This document shows, piece by piece, positions 1 through 11,551 of a stretch of DNA of 64,000 bases (position 1 is its first letter; each line of letters starts with the position of its first letter). Position numbers and translations under genes: made by a program. The DNA is taken from assembly GCA_004802725.1 (NCBI GenBank), contig SGPM01000006.1, positions 206,296 through 270,295 of the forward strand, written 5' to 3'. Source of the stretch: Antrodiella citrinella (Eukaryota; Basidiomycota; Agaricomycetes; Polyporales; Steccherinaceae). Under the pieces are notes generated by a model. The model did not search any database and was not told the DNA's origin. It saw nothing but the letters and a program-made list of their open reading frames with translations.

Positions 1-2103
1 ACTGAGGCAAAGATTCTGAAAAGGGACTCTAGTCTCGTCGCGACAGGTTCCTTCGTCCCTCTCTCCTCGATTCGTGCCATCTTTGCCGAATGGGACGCGC
101 CGCTCGCCGCGTTGGAAGCCCTAGTCGATGAGCTGGAAGCCGAACAGCAATGGCAACCTGGGCCCCTTATTGACCTTCTTATGGCACGCTCAAATACTGG
201 CGTACACCGTATCGCTTCCATCCTCGCTCGTCTATGTGAGGCCGTACAACGGGTCTGGATCACACAGCTCCAATCGTACCTGATACATGGTACTCTGGCT
301 AATGTGGACCCTTTGGCAACAAAGGAATACACTTTGGTCGATGGATCCATGCCCAAATGCGTTTCTGCACAAAGCATGGAGTCTATAGCCTATGTCGGTC
401 GCGCTATTGGGACGGTCAGAGCTGCAAAGTGGAAGAAACAGTTCCCAAGAAATATAGCGGTCGAACATACAAAGCTGCTGGATTCCGTACTGCCACAGGA
501 CCAATACGAGTTCGACCGCATAGTAGGCGAGATTAGGACGACGGTAAGCGAGTGGTTATGGCTGAACGTTCTGACTCCGCAAGACGTCGAAGAGGCGGTG
601 GACTCACTGTAAGTCTTAGCAAGATGAACTCATGAATTGGTACTGATACACCCTAGTGCAAATTACTTCCTCATCCGGAATGGGGAGTTCGCCCTATCCC
701 TCATCCGTGAGCTTGAACGACTCACAATATCCCGTCTCACTGGCCGCTCGGGTCCAACTACGATGATCCGAGAGCAGGACCTACATCTCGCTCTCCTGCG
801 TTCGTCCTTAGGTACGACAGCTCAACATGATCCATCTCTCTCTCATCTTCGCTTCCACCTTCCATCGGGACCCCTTCGGCCATTGTTACCTTCCCTTGCT
901 CATGCAGGAACCAGTAGAGATATATCAACATCTATCTCAGGCGTTCATACTACATCATTCGATGACCTTCTTCTGGGGACACCCCTGGTGCTCAACTACA
1001 CTGTGTCCTGGCCGCTTGACCTATTTTTGCACACGTCGGACCTGAACATCTACGCCGCTCTGTTTGCGTATCTATCTGCACTTCGCAAAACGCATACAAG
1101 GATACACACATGTTGGTCAGGCCTATCGAATGCCCAGCGTGCTCGTCGCCGATGGACTGGCCTTGGAGAAGGAGGCACGGTGGAAGATCTCGTCGTGCGG
1201 CAGGAGTTGCTCAGATGTGGTTGGGGCGTTGTGAGGGACATGACCTGGTTCCTGGATACATTGCTGGGCTATGTGATGACAGATGTTGTCGACGCCGAAT
1301 TCAGGCGTATGAAAGGCGTTCTGCTGGGAAAGACTGCACAACTGGTCAGACAAGTGACCGGGACGCAATCCAACCCTGATATACCGAGTGGAGCACCACT
1401 GCCTCCATCTCATTCGTCGTCGACACTCCCAACCTCACAGAGCGCTGCATCCGCCTTGTCAGGGGCATCAGCGCCCGTACATCTAGACTTTTCCACTTTG
1501 CGCGGTATACACACGAGCTATTTGGAACGACTGTTGACAGGTAGCTTGCTCGCGAACCACACACTCACACCGATCATACGGGCAATCCTAGAGGTGTGTG
1601 AGCGGTTTGCTGCACAAGTAGAACGTTGGGGTGGAGATGTGTTACCTGCGCTGCTCTTCGAGGGCAGTATCGCTGGTGGTGGCGATCGAGTAGGTGAGAT
1701 GGTAGCAGAACGTGGAGCAGTTGTTGCGGAGATACATGAGGTACGTCGTGGTGTCCACTGTTCGTTGAACATGATACGATCTGATATATTGATGTTTCAG
1801 ACTTTTGATACATTGTTGGAGACGTTCTACGAGCAGCTATCCCAGTCTACGACCCAGCAGCCGTTCTCAGTCACAGACGCGTCCAAGTCGGTGCTATACA
1901 ACATGAGCACGGCGAGCGCGACGTCTGGGTTCCATACATTCATTCGGCCGAAACGGAAGCGCCTGGAGGGCGACGAGGAAGTGCGGCGTCACATCGAACG
2001 TCTGCTGCTGCGGTTGGATTTCAACGGAGAGTTTTCGAAACAGAGGATTGGTCGAAAGACCCGGGCAGATGAGGACATCCTCAAGCAAGGCGGGCTCGTG
2101 TAG
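1..2103 (+). CDS. Gamma-tubulin complex component, GCP4-like (5' truncated by window edge)
   Basis: The reading frame is open from base 1, so the gene starts outside the window; 664 residues are visible. Model: exon 1..608, intron 609-656 (gtaag...ctag), exon 657-1740, a likely 60-nt in-frame intron 1741-1800 (gtacgt...tttcag), exon 1801-2103 ending TAG. The segment ANYFLIRNGEFALSLI followed by a block with LNYTVSWPLDLF, Y-x8-LR and a tail rich in RxR matches the Spc97/Spc98 (GCP) fold. The order of the LNYTVSWPL block, the helical segment with W after an R-rich stretch, and the short C-terminus resembles GCP4 more than GCP2/3 (family knowledge). GCP proteins form the gamma-tubulin ring that nucleates microtubules at the spindle pole body. 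A Ser/Ala/Pro-rich insertion lies near 1380-1480. The GCP4 subtype is less certain than the family. Confidence 0.8.
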
Positions 2104-2420
2104 ATGGATGAGCGTCTAATTGTAGCGCGTATTTTTTTCTTGTATGTAATGTAACACGCTGTTCGACGCGTTGTCATTAGCATTGGCGAACACTGTCTGG
2201 TGTAAAGGTATCGAGAACGCGATGCGTCCGGTGGTTGGGATGTTGAAGACAGTAGGGACGAGGTAATTGCGGTTATTTTTGCTGGAGTGATTGAACGCGA
2301 TAATCATTGGAATCGACGGATGGATTTCTCCACAGCCGATATAAGCTCAACCGTATGCCACACTCGGCCTTGCGCAGACTCTCTCAACACGCAAACATCC
2401 TCGCAGCGTCGTCGTCCACG

Positions 2421-3646
2421 ATGGCCCGTTCGTACCCTCTTCACTTCTCGTCGTCGTCGTGCTGACCATTGCCCACAGAGCAGTACACGTCCCGCCTCAT
2501 TGGCGCTCCTAACACCCTCGGTGAGCTCATTTTGCTCCGTGCTGTAAAAGTTCGTGCAACTCACAGCAACCCTCGACACAGAACACCGCGTTTTCATCGA
2601 GCAGAATGGCTCTGTCGTATCCCCCTTCCACGACATCCCCCTCTTTGCCAACCAGGACCAGGGTATCCTCAACATGATCGTCGAGGTCCCCCGCTGGACC
2701 AACGCGAAGATGGAGATCTCTACCACAGAGGCTCTCAACCCTATCAAGCAGGATATCAAGAAAGGTCGTCTCCGCTACGTCCGCAACTGCTTCCCCCACC
2801 ACGGTTACATCTGGAACTACGGTGCTTTCCCTCAGGTGAGTAGTGGTTGCCGTGCATGTATGTCAGTGCTTAACCCGGAGATCCGTTAGACTTGGGAGGA
2901 CCCCACTCAGGCTCACGCAGAGACCAAGGCTCGCGGTGACAATGATCCCCTCGATATCTGCGAGATCGGTGAACAGGTCGGCTACGTTGGTCAGGTCAAG
3001 CAGGTCAAGGTCCTCGGTATCATGGCTCTGCTCGATGAAGGCGAGACCGATTGGAAAGTCATCGTGGTTGACATCAACGACCCCCTTGCTTCCAAGTTGA
3101 ACGATATCGAGGATGTTGAGAGGCACTTGCCTGGTTTGATCCGTGCCACCAACGAGTGGTTCAGGTGCGCAGCAACTCTTTTTCAACATTTGTTCCCAAA
3201 ATTTACGAAGTCTTTTCTCTAGGATTTACAAGATCCCCGACGGCAAGCCCGAGAACCAGTTCGCCTTCTCCGGTGAGGCCAAGAACAAGAAGTACGCTAC
3301 CGAGATCATCCACGAGTGTCACGAAGCCTGGCGAAGGCTCGTGTCTGGTGAGACTCCCAACAAGACTCAGTCGTACGACTTGTCCATGTACGCGCTCGCA
3401 TTGATCACTTGTACGCGCTATATTGACTTCTGTCTCGTTCAGCCGCAACGTCACCATCCCCAACACTCCTGGCTACATTAGCCGTTCGGATCCCGCCTAC
3501 GCGAGCATCCCAGCTGACTCCAGGAAGCCTCCCCACCCGGTGGACCCTTCCAGTAAGCACTTTTACGGTGTATACATGTCTTTGGTGCTGACGTCACCCT
3601 ATCTACAGTTTCCAAATGGTTCTACATCTCTTCTGCTCAGGTCTAG
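2421..3646 (+). CDS. IPP1: Soluble inorganic pyrophosphatase (family I)
   Basis: Seven exons: 2421-2427, 2479-2520, 2567-2835, 2890-3164, 3223-3387, 3443-3552, 3609-3646; total 301 residues. The first exon carries only ATGGCCC and was placed because it yields M-A-Q-Q-Y-T-S-R in frame. The enzyme hydrolyses PPi to two Pi with Mg2+ in the cytosol and pulls biosynthetic reactions forward. Visible family signatures are [36 protein letters not shown], the metal-binding signature [27 protein letters not shown] and [15 protein letters not shown]. Length fits the fungal enzyme (about 287 in yeast). It is convergent with POM152, with 285 nt between the stop codons. Confidence is high. Confidence 0.96.
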
Positions 3647-3931
3647 GTCCTGGCTCTGCGCGAATGGAACTTTGGTAGCAGCTAGGAAGTCCATCATACA
3701 AATTGTAATTCTCAATCTCGCTGTCAATACACCCGACCTCTGGTGTTTGTTGAGCATCGTTCATTACCCGCATACCCTCGCGAGACGTGAAATAGAGCGT
3801 TGTTTGGAACGATAGCTACGAATAGTTACAAAAAGATGCGGCAGACACGAGACAAGATGTGATAATTACGTGAGTTGTTCAATAAAGTACTTCAAAGCCA
3901 GCCCTCCTCAACGAGGACATCCCTTCACCTT

Positions 3932-6900
3932 TTACTTTTCTATCGTACCATCAGTCTGGGCTGGAGGGTATCTGCAATAACGATCCGAGATAAACGTGAT
4001 AGTCCATGTTCCTAAAAGAACAAAGACACGTTGAATGAGCACCTCCATATCGATGTTCAGAGCGGACTAAGGAAGCGAGATGAAGCACGCACCTTCCAAA
4101 GCAGAGAAAATCGAATACTCTTTCGCGGTCACCCCAGAAACAGTGTGCGTTTCAAGTACCTTGCCCGCCACGCCCTTTTTGGTACTGAGCTCCGTCCGTT
4201 GATACGTGAAGGTGAACGGAGGCTCTCCGATCAGTGTGAACACGATTTCGGCTTGATCACCTGCGTGAAGAGTGAGCGATCAACGGAATCTGTATGAGTT
4301 GGAAACCAGCGTACCTTCATGAATGTCCTGGATAATCCGTGCACCATGGCCTACTTGTGCCGAGGGCAGAGGGTGCACGATGTACCGCAGATCTGTCACA
4401 GCGGTCTTGCACATCTTGTGTTGATGCGCGATGGACGTGATGACGAAATCGCCGGGTTGCTTCTGGACAATGGAGAAGGGCGACGTCTGGACTTCTTGCA
4501 CGGCGGAGCGAGTATTGACGCGATATCTGGAGAATCGTCCGACGTTCAGTCGAAGAGCATGATAAGATTCAATATGCATCTGGACTCACCCTACGGTCCA
4601 TGGCGGTGTGCCTTCCAACTGAAATTGCGACATTTCTCCAACACAGAAGTGTTCTCTTCTGTCAAACGGCACGATAGCAGCCGTCTCAGCCACGTCTGCC
4701 CAGATGGACCTGAACAATGGATCTGGGATAGCTTGCTCGCAATGCGAGGCGTCCGAAATAGATTCGATAGTGACAAGATGCGGTCCAATTGACTTGAGTG
4801 TGTACGACGGTACATCCATTTTCCACGCATACTCATTGACTTGTATGGTCTCGTAGTGGACCTCACTGGCCGCGAGGTTCTTGATGGAAAGCTTGAGTTG
4901 GAAGGGAGGCGTGCCCTCGAGTAAGACAAGACCATCCTGACTGAATGCATCGTGTGGCGAGAGAACATCGTTCATGCAATACGACAACCTGCTGCTGGTC
5001 TTGAACCGCGCGGACGGGCGCATAAGAACTTGCTGCTCGAATAGAAGTCGTCCAGAGCGAGGAATGACTGCGTTCCTGTTCTTGGCAAGAGGATACGCAG
5101 CGTCGCCAATCTGTTTGACCTCATAATAAATGCGCGCAGCTTCAGAAGTGTGGAGCTGGAAGCGAGTACGCGGTTGGATGCTGCTGAACGTCGGTTGGTC
5201 CAAAATCTTCGTTCCGCCCACCTCGCTGTCCTTGGCTACATTATACATGATCTGGAACGGAGGCTTGCCTGAAAGAAGAGGTCAACATCATGTTGGAACA
5301 TAGAGATAAGCTGACACACCTGTTAGGTCAAGATCGACATGGTCGGGAAGGCCTTCACAAATAGGCGGAAGTATATGAGAGCCATTATAGGCCACATATG
5401 TGGCCTGCACTTCCTGCGATAACTTCGCGTAAGGTCTTGGAATCCAACTTACGGCGTAGTCGAAAGCCTCAGAGTCGACAGCGCCAGGACATTGCGAATC
5501 CGAAATCTGGATAGAAGTCAAATTTCAGATCGTCTGTAAAATGCGGAGCATCATAACTCACACTATGGATTTGGTACGTCCCCTTCTCAGCGACCTGTAG
5601 TTCGTCGTTCGGGGAGTTAAGCGTAGCAGTCAAAAGCTGTGCGGGGAACTCTGCTCTCTTGTACTTGATCTCCCATGGCTAGGTGTATCGTCAACATGAG
5701 GTATTTAAAAACCTGTGAATTGCTTACTCCGTCCCCAGTTAAACGCAGAGGCAGGCTTGCACGCTCTCCCTCCAGAATCGTGATTTGACGTCTCTCCTTG
5801 GTTCCGTAGAACTTGGCGGTGGGCTAGATGAGAGTCCTGTTAGAAAAAAAATATTGCGAACACTACTTGAGGCTTACCTTGACACGCCGAACATTCACTG
5901 ATACGCCAGGCACGGTGACAGTGCGTTTGCATCCATAGGCATCTTCGACACTCACTGAAACCTAAGCCTCAGCAAATATTGCTCACAAGTGAGGGCGCTG
6001 ATACTGACCAAGATCGATATCGAAAGAGCCTCCTACTTTGTCGATGGCAGCAGGGATTGCTATCTGCAATGTTTTGCGCTCCGATGTGATGTTCTTCACA
6101 TGGATGATCTCCGAGCCCTTCGTGCTGCCTACTTGGACCTCGAGGTTCCATGGTCCAGTACCCTGTAAAGACCATCAATACCCGTCAAGAAACGCTTTCT
6201 GGTGCTCACGTACCCGAAGTTCGACATTGACATCAACAGAATTACCCGAACAACTGCTGATACGCTTTTTCGCCCGCCCGGCTGACGCCTTGTGAGAGAA
6301 GTCAACAGAGGCAGGAGGATGTACCACTTGATCGATGCTAGGACCGTTCAGTGGTATCTTCTTGTAGTTTGCATCGCTCAGTTGAAGGAAAGTAAACGTG
6401 TAATGACCGCTCCTTTCAGGTTGGATAGTGAGTTCGCCTCGGGAGTTGGGGAACGTTTTCACAATCTCCTTTGGCGTCTCCTTGTCTCGCTGCATACTGT
6501 AGTAGACTTGGAACGGGGCCGTGCCGTGCATGATGAGTGAGGCTGAGACTCCAGTATCACCAGAGCTATCAAGACATGAGCGATCATTCATCACACAGCA
6601 TTACGCAGACCACGTACCATTCATGTATCTTCTTCCACTCAATCGTGGCAGTGGGATGGGGTTTCTCGACCACGCTGCATACATCAGGGCTAAGCACGTC
6701 GCCTTCACAGTACTTCCCTTTGATTCCGACAATCGAGTATTCACCCGGTACGATCGCACGCAAGGTGATATCTTTACTCGCTCCGCTTGTCGTCAGAGTG
6801 CGGTTCCACGGCTTGAAGCGTTTGTCGTCACCGTTAAACGACGTATACTGCACTGTCACATCCCAAGGCGCATCCCAGGCATCAGAGGCCTTGGTGGAGA

Positions 6901-8594
6901 TAGTGACGGGGGCATCTTGCCCGATGAGGAGGGGAACGGGGTTGCCTGCGCCACAGCCTCTGAACGAGACCGTAGGACGTCGAAGGACAGACGTCGTTCG
7001 TAACAGCTTGGCGTCCGACGAACCTTCTGAGGGTAGCGAATGTCTGGTAACGAGATTGCCAAGAGCATCCGTTACCGACTCGAGAACATAGGTGTGCGTT
7101 CCGAGAGCGTCCAGCGAGATGGTCAGCGGGACGGTCAATTGCTGTGCGGCCTTCAGACCCGCACCAGCGGCTCTCCTGCCCTCGTCCTGGGATTGCTTCT
7201 TCGTCTCTTCTTCGATACCCTCCACCATGAAAGACTCTCGCCTGCTATTCACTTCTCTGGACCACCTAAGACTCAAAGGCGGGACACCAAAGATATGAAT
7301 GCTGAGCTGCAACTCTTCACCTGTACCGCTGCCAAAGCCAGGGGCAGCACACCGAATATCATCCTTGAGAGCAAGAGCACCGTCGTCCACGAACTCGAAT
7401 CGAGGACAGGGCGCTACAGTGACTTCCGTAGGGTACACAAGCCGAGCCTCGACACCAGAGTTGTCAATGACGCGTTCAAGACGCAAGACACCGGGTTTGT
7501 TGAGTCGTATATGGGCCATACTTTGCGTCTTCTGCAGAGTAGAAGAGGATCGTATAACAGCCGTGTCATCGTCATCGTCGTCATCGTATTCGTCGTAGTC
7601 TTCGGCATCCCGCTTGCCAGAGAGTGTCACACGAGCAACCTGGAGAGAGTCCAGACGCGCTTGCTCGATAGACTTCAAGTCTTTCGTAGAAAGCTCAATC
7701 CGTTCTACGCGAGGCTGAGAGGAAGACTTTGACTTCTCGCGATCAGCCGCGTCTGGAGAGTAGCCCAAGGGTGTCAAGGTATAGCGGAGGCTTGTTGGGC
7801 TGGTGTTGTTGAGCACGACAGGAATCAAAATGCTCTGCCCCGGAGCCGTGAGGCAGAATGTTTGTGACTGGGGGTTCAAGTGAGCAGTGGCGATTGGTGA
7901 CATCCGAACGGTATGCTGCCCAAGCAAGTTGTGGTCATGAGAGCCTCCCGACCCGAACAGCGAGCCAAGTCCTGGCACATAATCCACGATACCTGAGGAA
8001 GAACCTGTGGAAATCACTTCTCCGCTCCCTGGAAATTCTTTGTTCATAATCTGGCAGACCCGCATGCGAAAACCCAACGCACCTGAAGACCCAAAGGTAA
8101 CAATCTTCCATGAACCTCCTCCAAGCCCAAGATTGAGCGTTATCCCCCCAAACAAGAACGCGTCCGAGATACACAGCAATAAGATTTGCAGTACGACTAT
8201 GGACTTGGTATAATTGAGGCGTGGTATTCGGAGTTGTGAGAGGCAAGCGCAATAGAGAGTGTCGACAAGTATCCATTTTGTCGTGTATCCCGCAGTCTGG
8301 GCACTGGGGAGAAAGAGATATTGAAAGAAGTCGAAGACTTTAATTGCCTAAGAAGGGAGAGCTGCAAGTCAATGATCTACTCCGGAAAGCCATAGGTCAC
8401 CTTTCACGTGCTGAAGGTGGCACATGCCTAGGGTTGCAGAATGAACCAGACAATGCATATTAGGAACTCACTTGACATAGTAATCCAAGACTAAGATAGT
8501 ACAGTCGTTGCGATGGCGCGTCCAGAATATGAGCCGGAATGAGAGGATTTGGCCCTGCGGGAGGTGGCTTCGTCTCAGCTGCCGGTGGCGACAT
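3932..8594 (-). CDS. POM152: Nuclear pore membrane protein POM152 (Ig-like nucleoporin)
   Basis: Twelve exons sum to 3975 nt, 1324 residues: 8594-8472, 8347-6618, 6565-6214, 6162-6009, 5954-5878, 5823-5728, 5678-5562, 5506-5320, 5268-4590, 4526-4315, 4260-4093, 4011-3932. The N-terminus has PLIPAHILDAPSQRLYYLSL followed by hydrophobic segments (about residues 30-60 and 70-115), then HTVRMSP, then repeated Ig-like units each with a G-T/E-x-PP/PW-F/W/T motif (for example GTAPFQVYYS, GTGPWNLEV, GTPPFQLKL, GEPPFTFTY), ending TWTITFISDRYCRYPP. These match fungal POM152, a ring scaffold in the perinuclear membrane of the nuclear pore. An acidic run (DYDEYDDDDDDD) interrupts the luminal part near residue 290. 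The start is the first ATG before the conserved N-terminus. Confidence 0.95.
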
Positions 8595-8958
8595 TCAGAA
8601 CCGCGTCTGATATCGATCCAAGGAGAATGTACGATGAGTAATTCGTAAAAGCAGGTGTTATATGTTTCGTGAGTGGTTCGTTGAGAGCATGAACATCGTC
8701 AGTGCACAATACGAGAGAGAACAAAGGCTTGACGCGGTAGTACTACAGCGGGCGGCAAATGTTCAGACGCGTCCGCACGTGCAAACGGTGCACGAACCCT
8801 TGTGATATTCTGCAGCCTGCTGCTCATTCAGAATCACACTGGAAAGACTCCTTCAAATCAAGAGGAGACAAGCAGCACACGAAATGTCATGGACACAGTA
8901 AGACAATAGCAGAGTTCCAATTTCCGATAGTACATAACAAATATTCACATGCCAAATC
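8595..8958. other. Intergenic, POM152 upstream / thioredoxin 3' flank
   Basis: 364 nt between two minus-strand genes. It should hold the POM152 promoter. No conserved ORF or RNA was seen; the small plus-strand frame at 8759-8977 has no recognisable similarity. Confidence 0.6.
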
Positions 8959-9705
8959 TCACAACCCGCTCAAGTAATAAAACACCGCATACGCAGCAAG
9001 AAGGTACAGGAACGTCTTCGTTGGGGGAGACAGGTCGCTGAAGCCAGAAGCCCAAGACAAGTTGGCGCGAGGGGTAGGTGTCGCAGGGCTGGCAGCGGGG
9101 GATGACGAAGACCCTAGCGTATGACCTTTGCCAGAGAAAGGGCTGGGGGCTGAACCAGCGGAATGTTTCTTCACTGCTGCTTCAAGAGCACTATTTCATG
9201 CAAGGCTCAATACTTGGATGACAAATGGCAGGGAGTGGAAACTTACGCCTTGTCTGCGCCTCGCACCTGATCGACTTGTGTGTTGCCCTTCAAGAAGACG
9301 AACGTAGGCCTGTATTCTAAGTGAGTTGGGATGACACAGTGAGGCACCTGTGGGCATACATGGCAGTGACTCTGTATCTGCTCGCTACGTCCTTCGCGGC
9401 ATCGACGTCGCATTTCAAGAAATTGACGTCCGGGTGCTTCTGAGCTAGAGCTGCGTACACAGGCGCAATCATATGACACGGTCCACACCTAGTTGCACCA
9501 GTCAGCCCTTTTATTCTCATAATACAAGCAGCTATACGCATACCATGTAGCATGGAAGTCGATAACCTGGGTGCGTCGAGACCCGACGTCATCATACACG
9601 CCTTACACGTATGCTTGCATTTCGTTTGCTTACCGACAGTTTATCCTTCGACTTGGACAATATACCATCGAGTTGAGATAGAGTTGTGATGTGTGTCAAA
9701 GACAT
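8959..9705 (-). CDS. Thioredoxin-domain protein with C-terminal membrane anchor
   Basis: Five exons: 9705-9634, 9566-9544, 9488-9360, 9309-9247, 9190-8959; 172 residues. Residues 1-105 form a thioredoxin fold: FHATWCGPC (active-site C33-G-P-C36), Asp27 and the cis-proline region AMPTFVFLKG at 74-83. Residues 113-150 are a Ser/Pro/Ala-rich linker. Residues about 154-172 (KTFLYLLAAYAVFYYLSGL) are a hydrophobic segment ending at the stop codon, so the protein looks tail-anchored with the redox domain in the cytosol. Cytosolic fungal thioredoxins are about 105 residues and lack this tail. The last intron splits the domain from the tail. It is divergent from histone H4 with 295 nt between the start codons. 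The enzymatic assignment is firm; the target membrane is unknown. Confidence 0.9.
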
Positions 9706-10000
9706 GTTGAGGACGAGTATAGATATCGCAAAGACAAAGGGTATCACCAGTGGCGGTTTAGATTCTTGCAAAACACATAAGCGCCAATACAAGCAGGAAG
9801 ACGCGATCGACGCGCACGTGATCAGAACCAAACACAGCCAAACGTGTCTGTTTACTACAACAGACGTGAATCGAGCGAGACGCGACTTGTCTCTCAACCA
9901 CCACGACTTTGTCCTCTGAGCCTCTTCACCCCCTCATCTTCTAGGAACTTTTCACGGTTCTTCTAGGTCTTCTATCTCACTCAAATCACACTATATAAAC
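9706..10000. promoter_or_regulatory. Bidirectional promoter, thioredoxin / histone H4
   Basis: 295 nt separate the two start codons. A pyrimidine-rich stretch (about 9918-9985) precedes H4. TATATAA at 9992-9998 sits only two bases before the H4 ATG, too close to be an ordinary TATA box for that start. Confidence 0.5.
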
Positions 10001-10490
<490 letters not shown>

Positions 10491-10889
10491 ATTCTTTCCT
10501 TTCCAGTCATCATTTGTCTGTTTTTGTATTATGTAGTTGTGCTGTTTCTTCCCAGTTACATCCGCTAAGCCCATGTACCTATGTCATAAGGCCTTCACAC
10601 AAGGCGCAAGTATTCTTGTTATGTTTTTCTCTAAATGGTGGGAGCATTCATAGATTGTGCTGTGTACTGTGCTAAGCAGTGTCAGTACAGTACAGTCAGC
10701 CATAGAGCCACAACAACGCAGTCTGCGTCGTTGATTCCTTTGTCACAAGGTCACGAAGACAGCAACAAACACAACAAATGAAGAACCAACTCCAAAAACA
10801 CCATAAGCCACTTCATCCATTTGACTGCCTCAGAACATCGCCAACTGGCGCATTCGTCGAGCCGATCAAAGAGAGAAAGAGGTAGGGGA
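10491..10889. other. Intergenic, H4 3' flank to U2 3' end
   Basis: About 400 nt with no ORF of note. A small inverted repeat (CAGTAC/GTACTG arms) lies around 10664-10694, followed by an A-rich stretch near 10760-10800. Confidence 0.5.
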
Positions 10890-11082
10890 ATCCCCCGACG
10901 ACACAAGCCGATACTGCAGTAGCAAGGTCATCGCGCCTCCGAGTTGCAAGCAGAGCTCGAGAGGACAAGGGCGGCAAAAATAAGATAACCAATAATGAGG
11001 GCTGTGCCCCCATAATAGTGGTTAAACTATTAAGAACAGATACTACACTTGATCTAAGCCAAAAGGCCAGAGTGGTAAGGAT
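10890..11082 (-). ncRNA. U2: U2 spliceosomal snRNA
   Basis: The minus strand carries the U2 5' domain: GGCCTTTTGGCTTAGATCAA, then GTGTAGTATCTGTTCTT. The branch-site recognition element GUAGUA lies at 11046-11041. A stem-loop II region follows (around 11030-10985) and then an Sm site ATTTTTG at 10981-10975. Downstream are an imperfect stem III (CCTC..CGAG / CTCGGAGG) and a stem IV closed by CGATGAC / GTCGTCG with loop core TACTGCAGTA, as in other U2 RNAs. The length of about 193 nt fits U2. The exact ends are inferred. The RNA base-pairs with intron branch sites; a matching TACTAAC-type branch site is visible in an exchanger intron near 50903. Confidence 0.95.
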
Positions 11083-11101
11083 TCCAAATGGCCGCCCTCT
11101 T

Positions 11102-11111
11102 CCTTTTATTG
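11102..11111 (-). promoter_or_regulatory. TATA-like element of the U2 gene
   Basis: CAATAAAAGG on the minus strand lies about 20-29 nt upstream of the inferred U2 5' end, a spacing suited to a TATA box. Inference from position only. Confidence 0.45.
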
Positions 11112-11551
11112 CTCCGTCAATCCGCGCACGGACCAGGCGTTTGTTTGGTCTCACCTCCACAAGGCTCTTGCCAAACAACGTTCCGCATTTGGACGGTCTG
11201 TGGTTCGCAACCCAATCGACGGCCATCGTCTCGCAAGTATCTTGCTCTTCAAAGCAGAGCCAACGCACTCGATAAAGATAGATGTAATAACTAGCCGATG
11301 CTTTTGATAACTTGGTATGTGGTGACAAAATTAAACAAGTCCTTGTACAGACGGTTCCCGATAACGGCATGAGGCAGAACGAAGATTATCCACGGTAGAG
11401 AATATGCTGCGAAGGATGTAAACATGCAATTTGGTACAATGCGATGCTGCACGACGAATAAAGAAGAGCTATGGATGAAGACCGTGATTAGCTAAGCACG
11501 ACGCTTTTCTCTGCCAGCGAGACGACGTACGGAAGCGTTGAAAGTTGATCG
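11112..11551. other. Intergenic, U2 upstream / DUF6533 gene 3' flank
   Basis: About 440 nt. It should contain the distal U2 promoter and the 3' UTR of the DUF6533 gene. I saw no further gene. Confidence 0.5.

Noticed and set aside
7040..7732. 230-residue plus-strand ORF
   Set aside because: Antisense to the large POM152 exon with strong family matches.
8759..8977. 72-residue plus-strand ORF
   Set aside because: No motif, overlaps the thioredoxin 3' end.
10813..11370. 185-residue minus-strand ORF
   Set aside because: It overlaps the U2 snRNA gene; the conservation seen is RNA, not protein.
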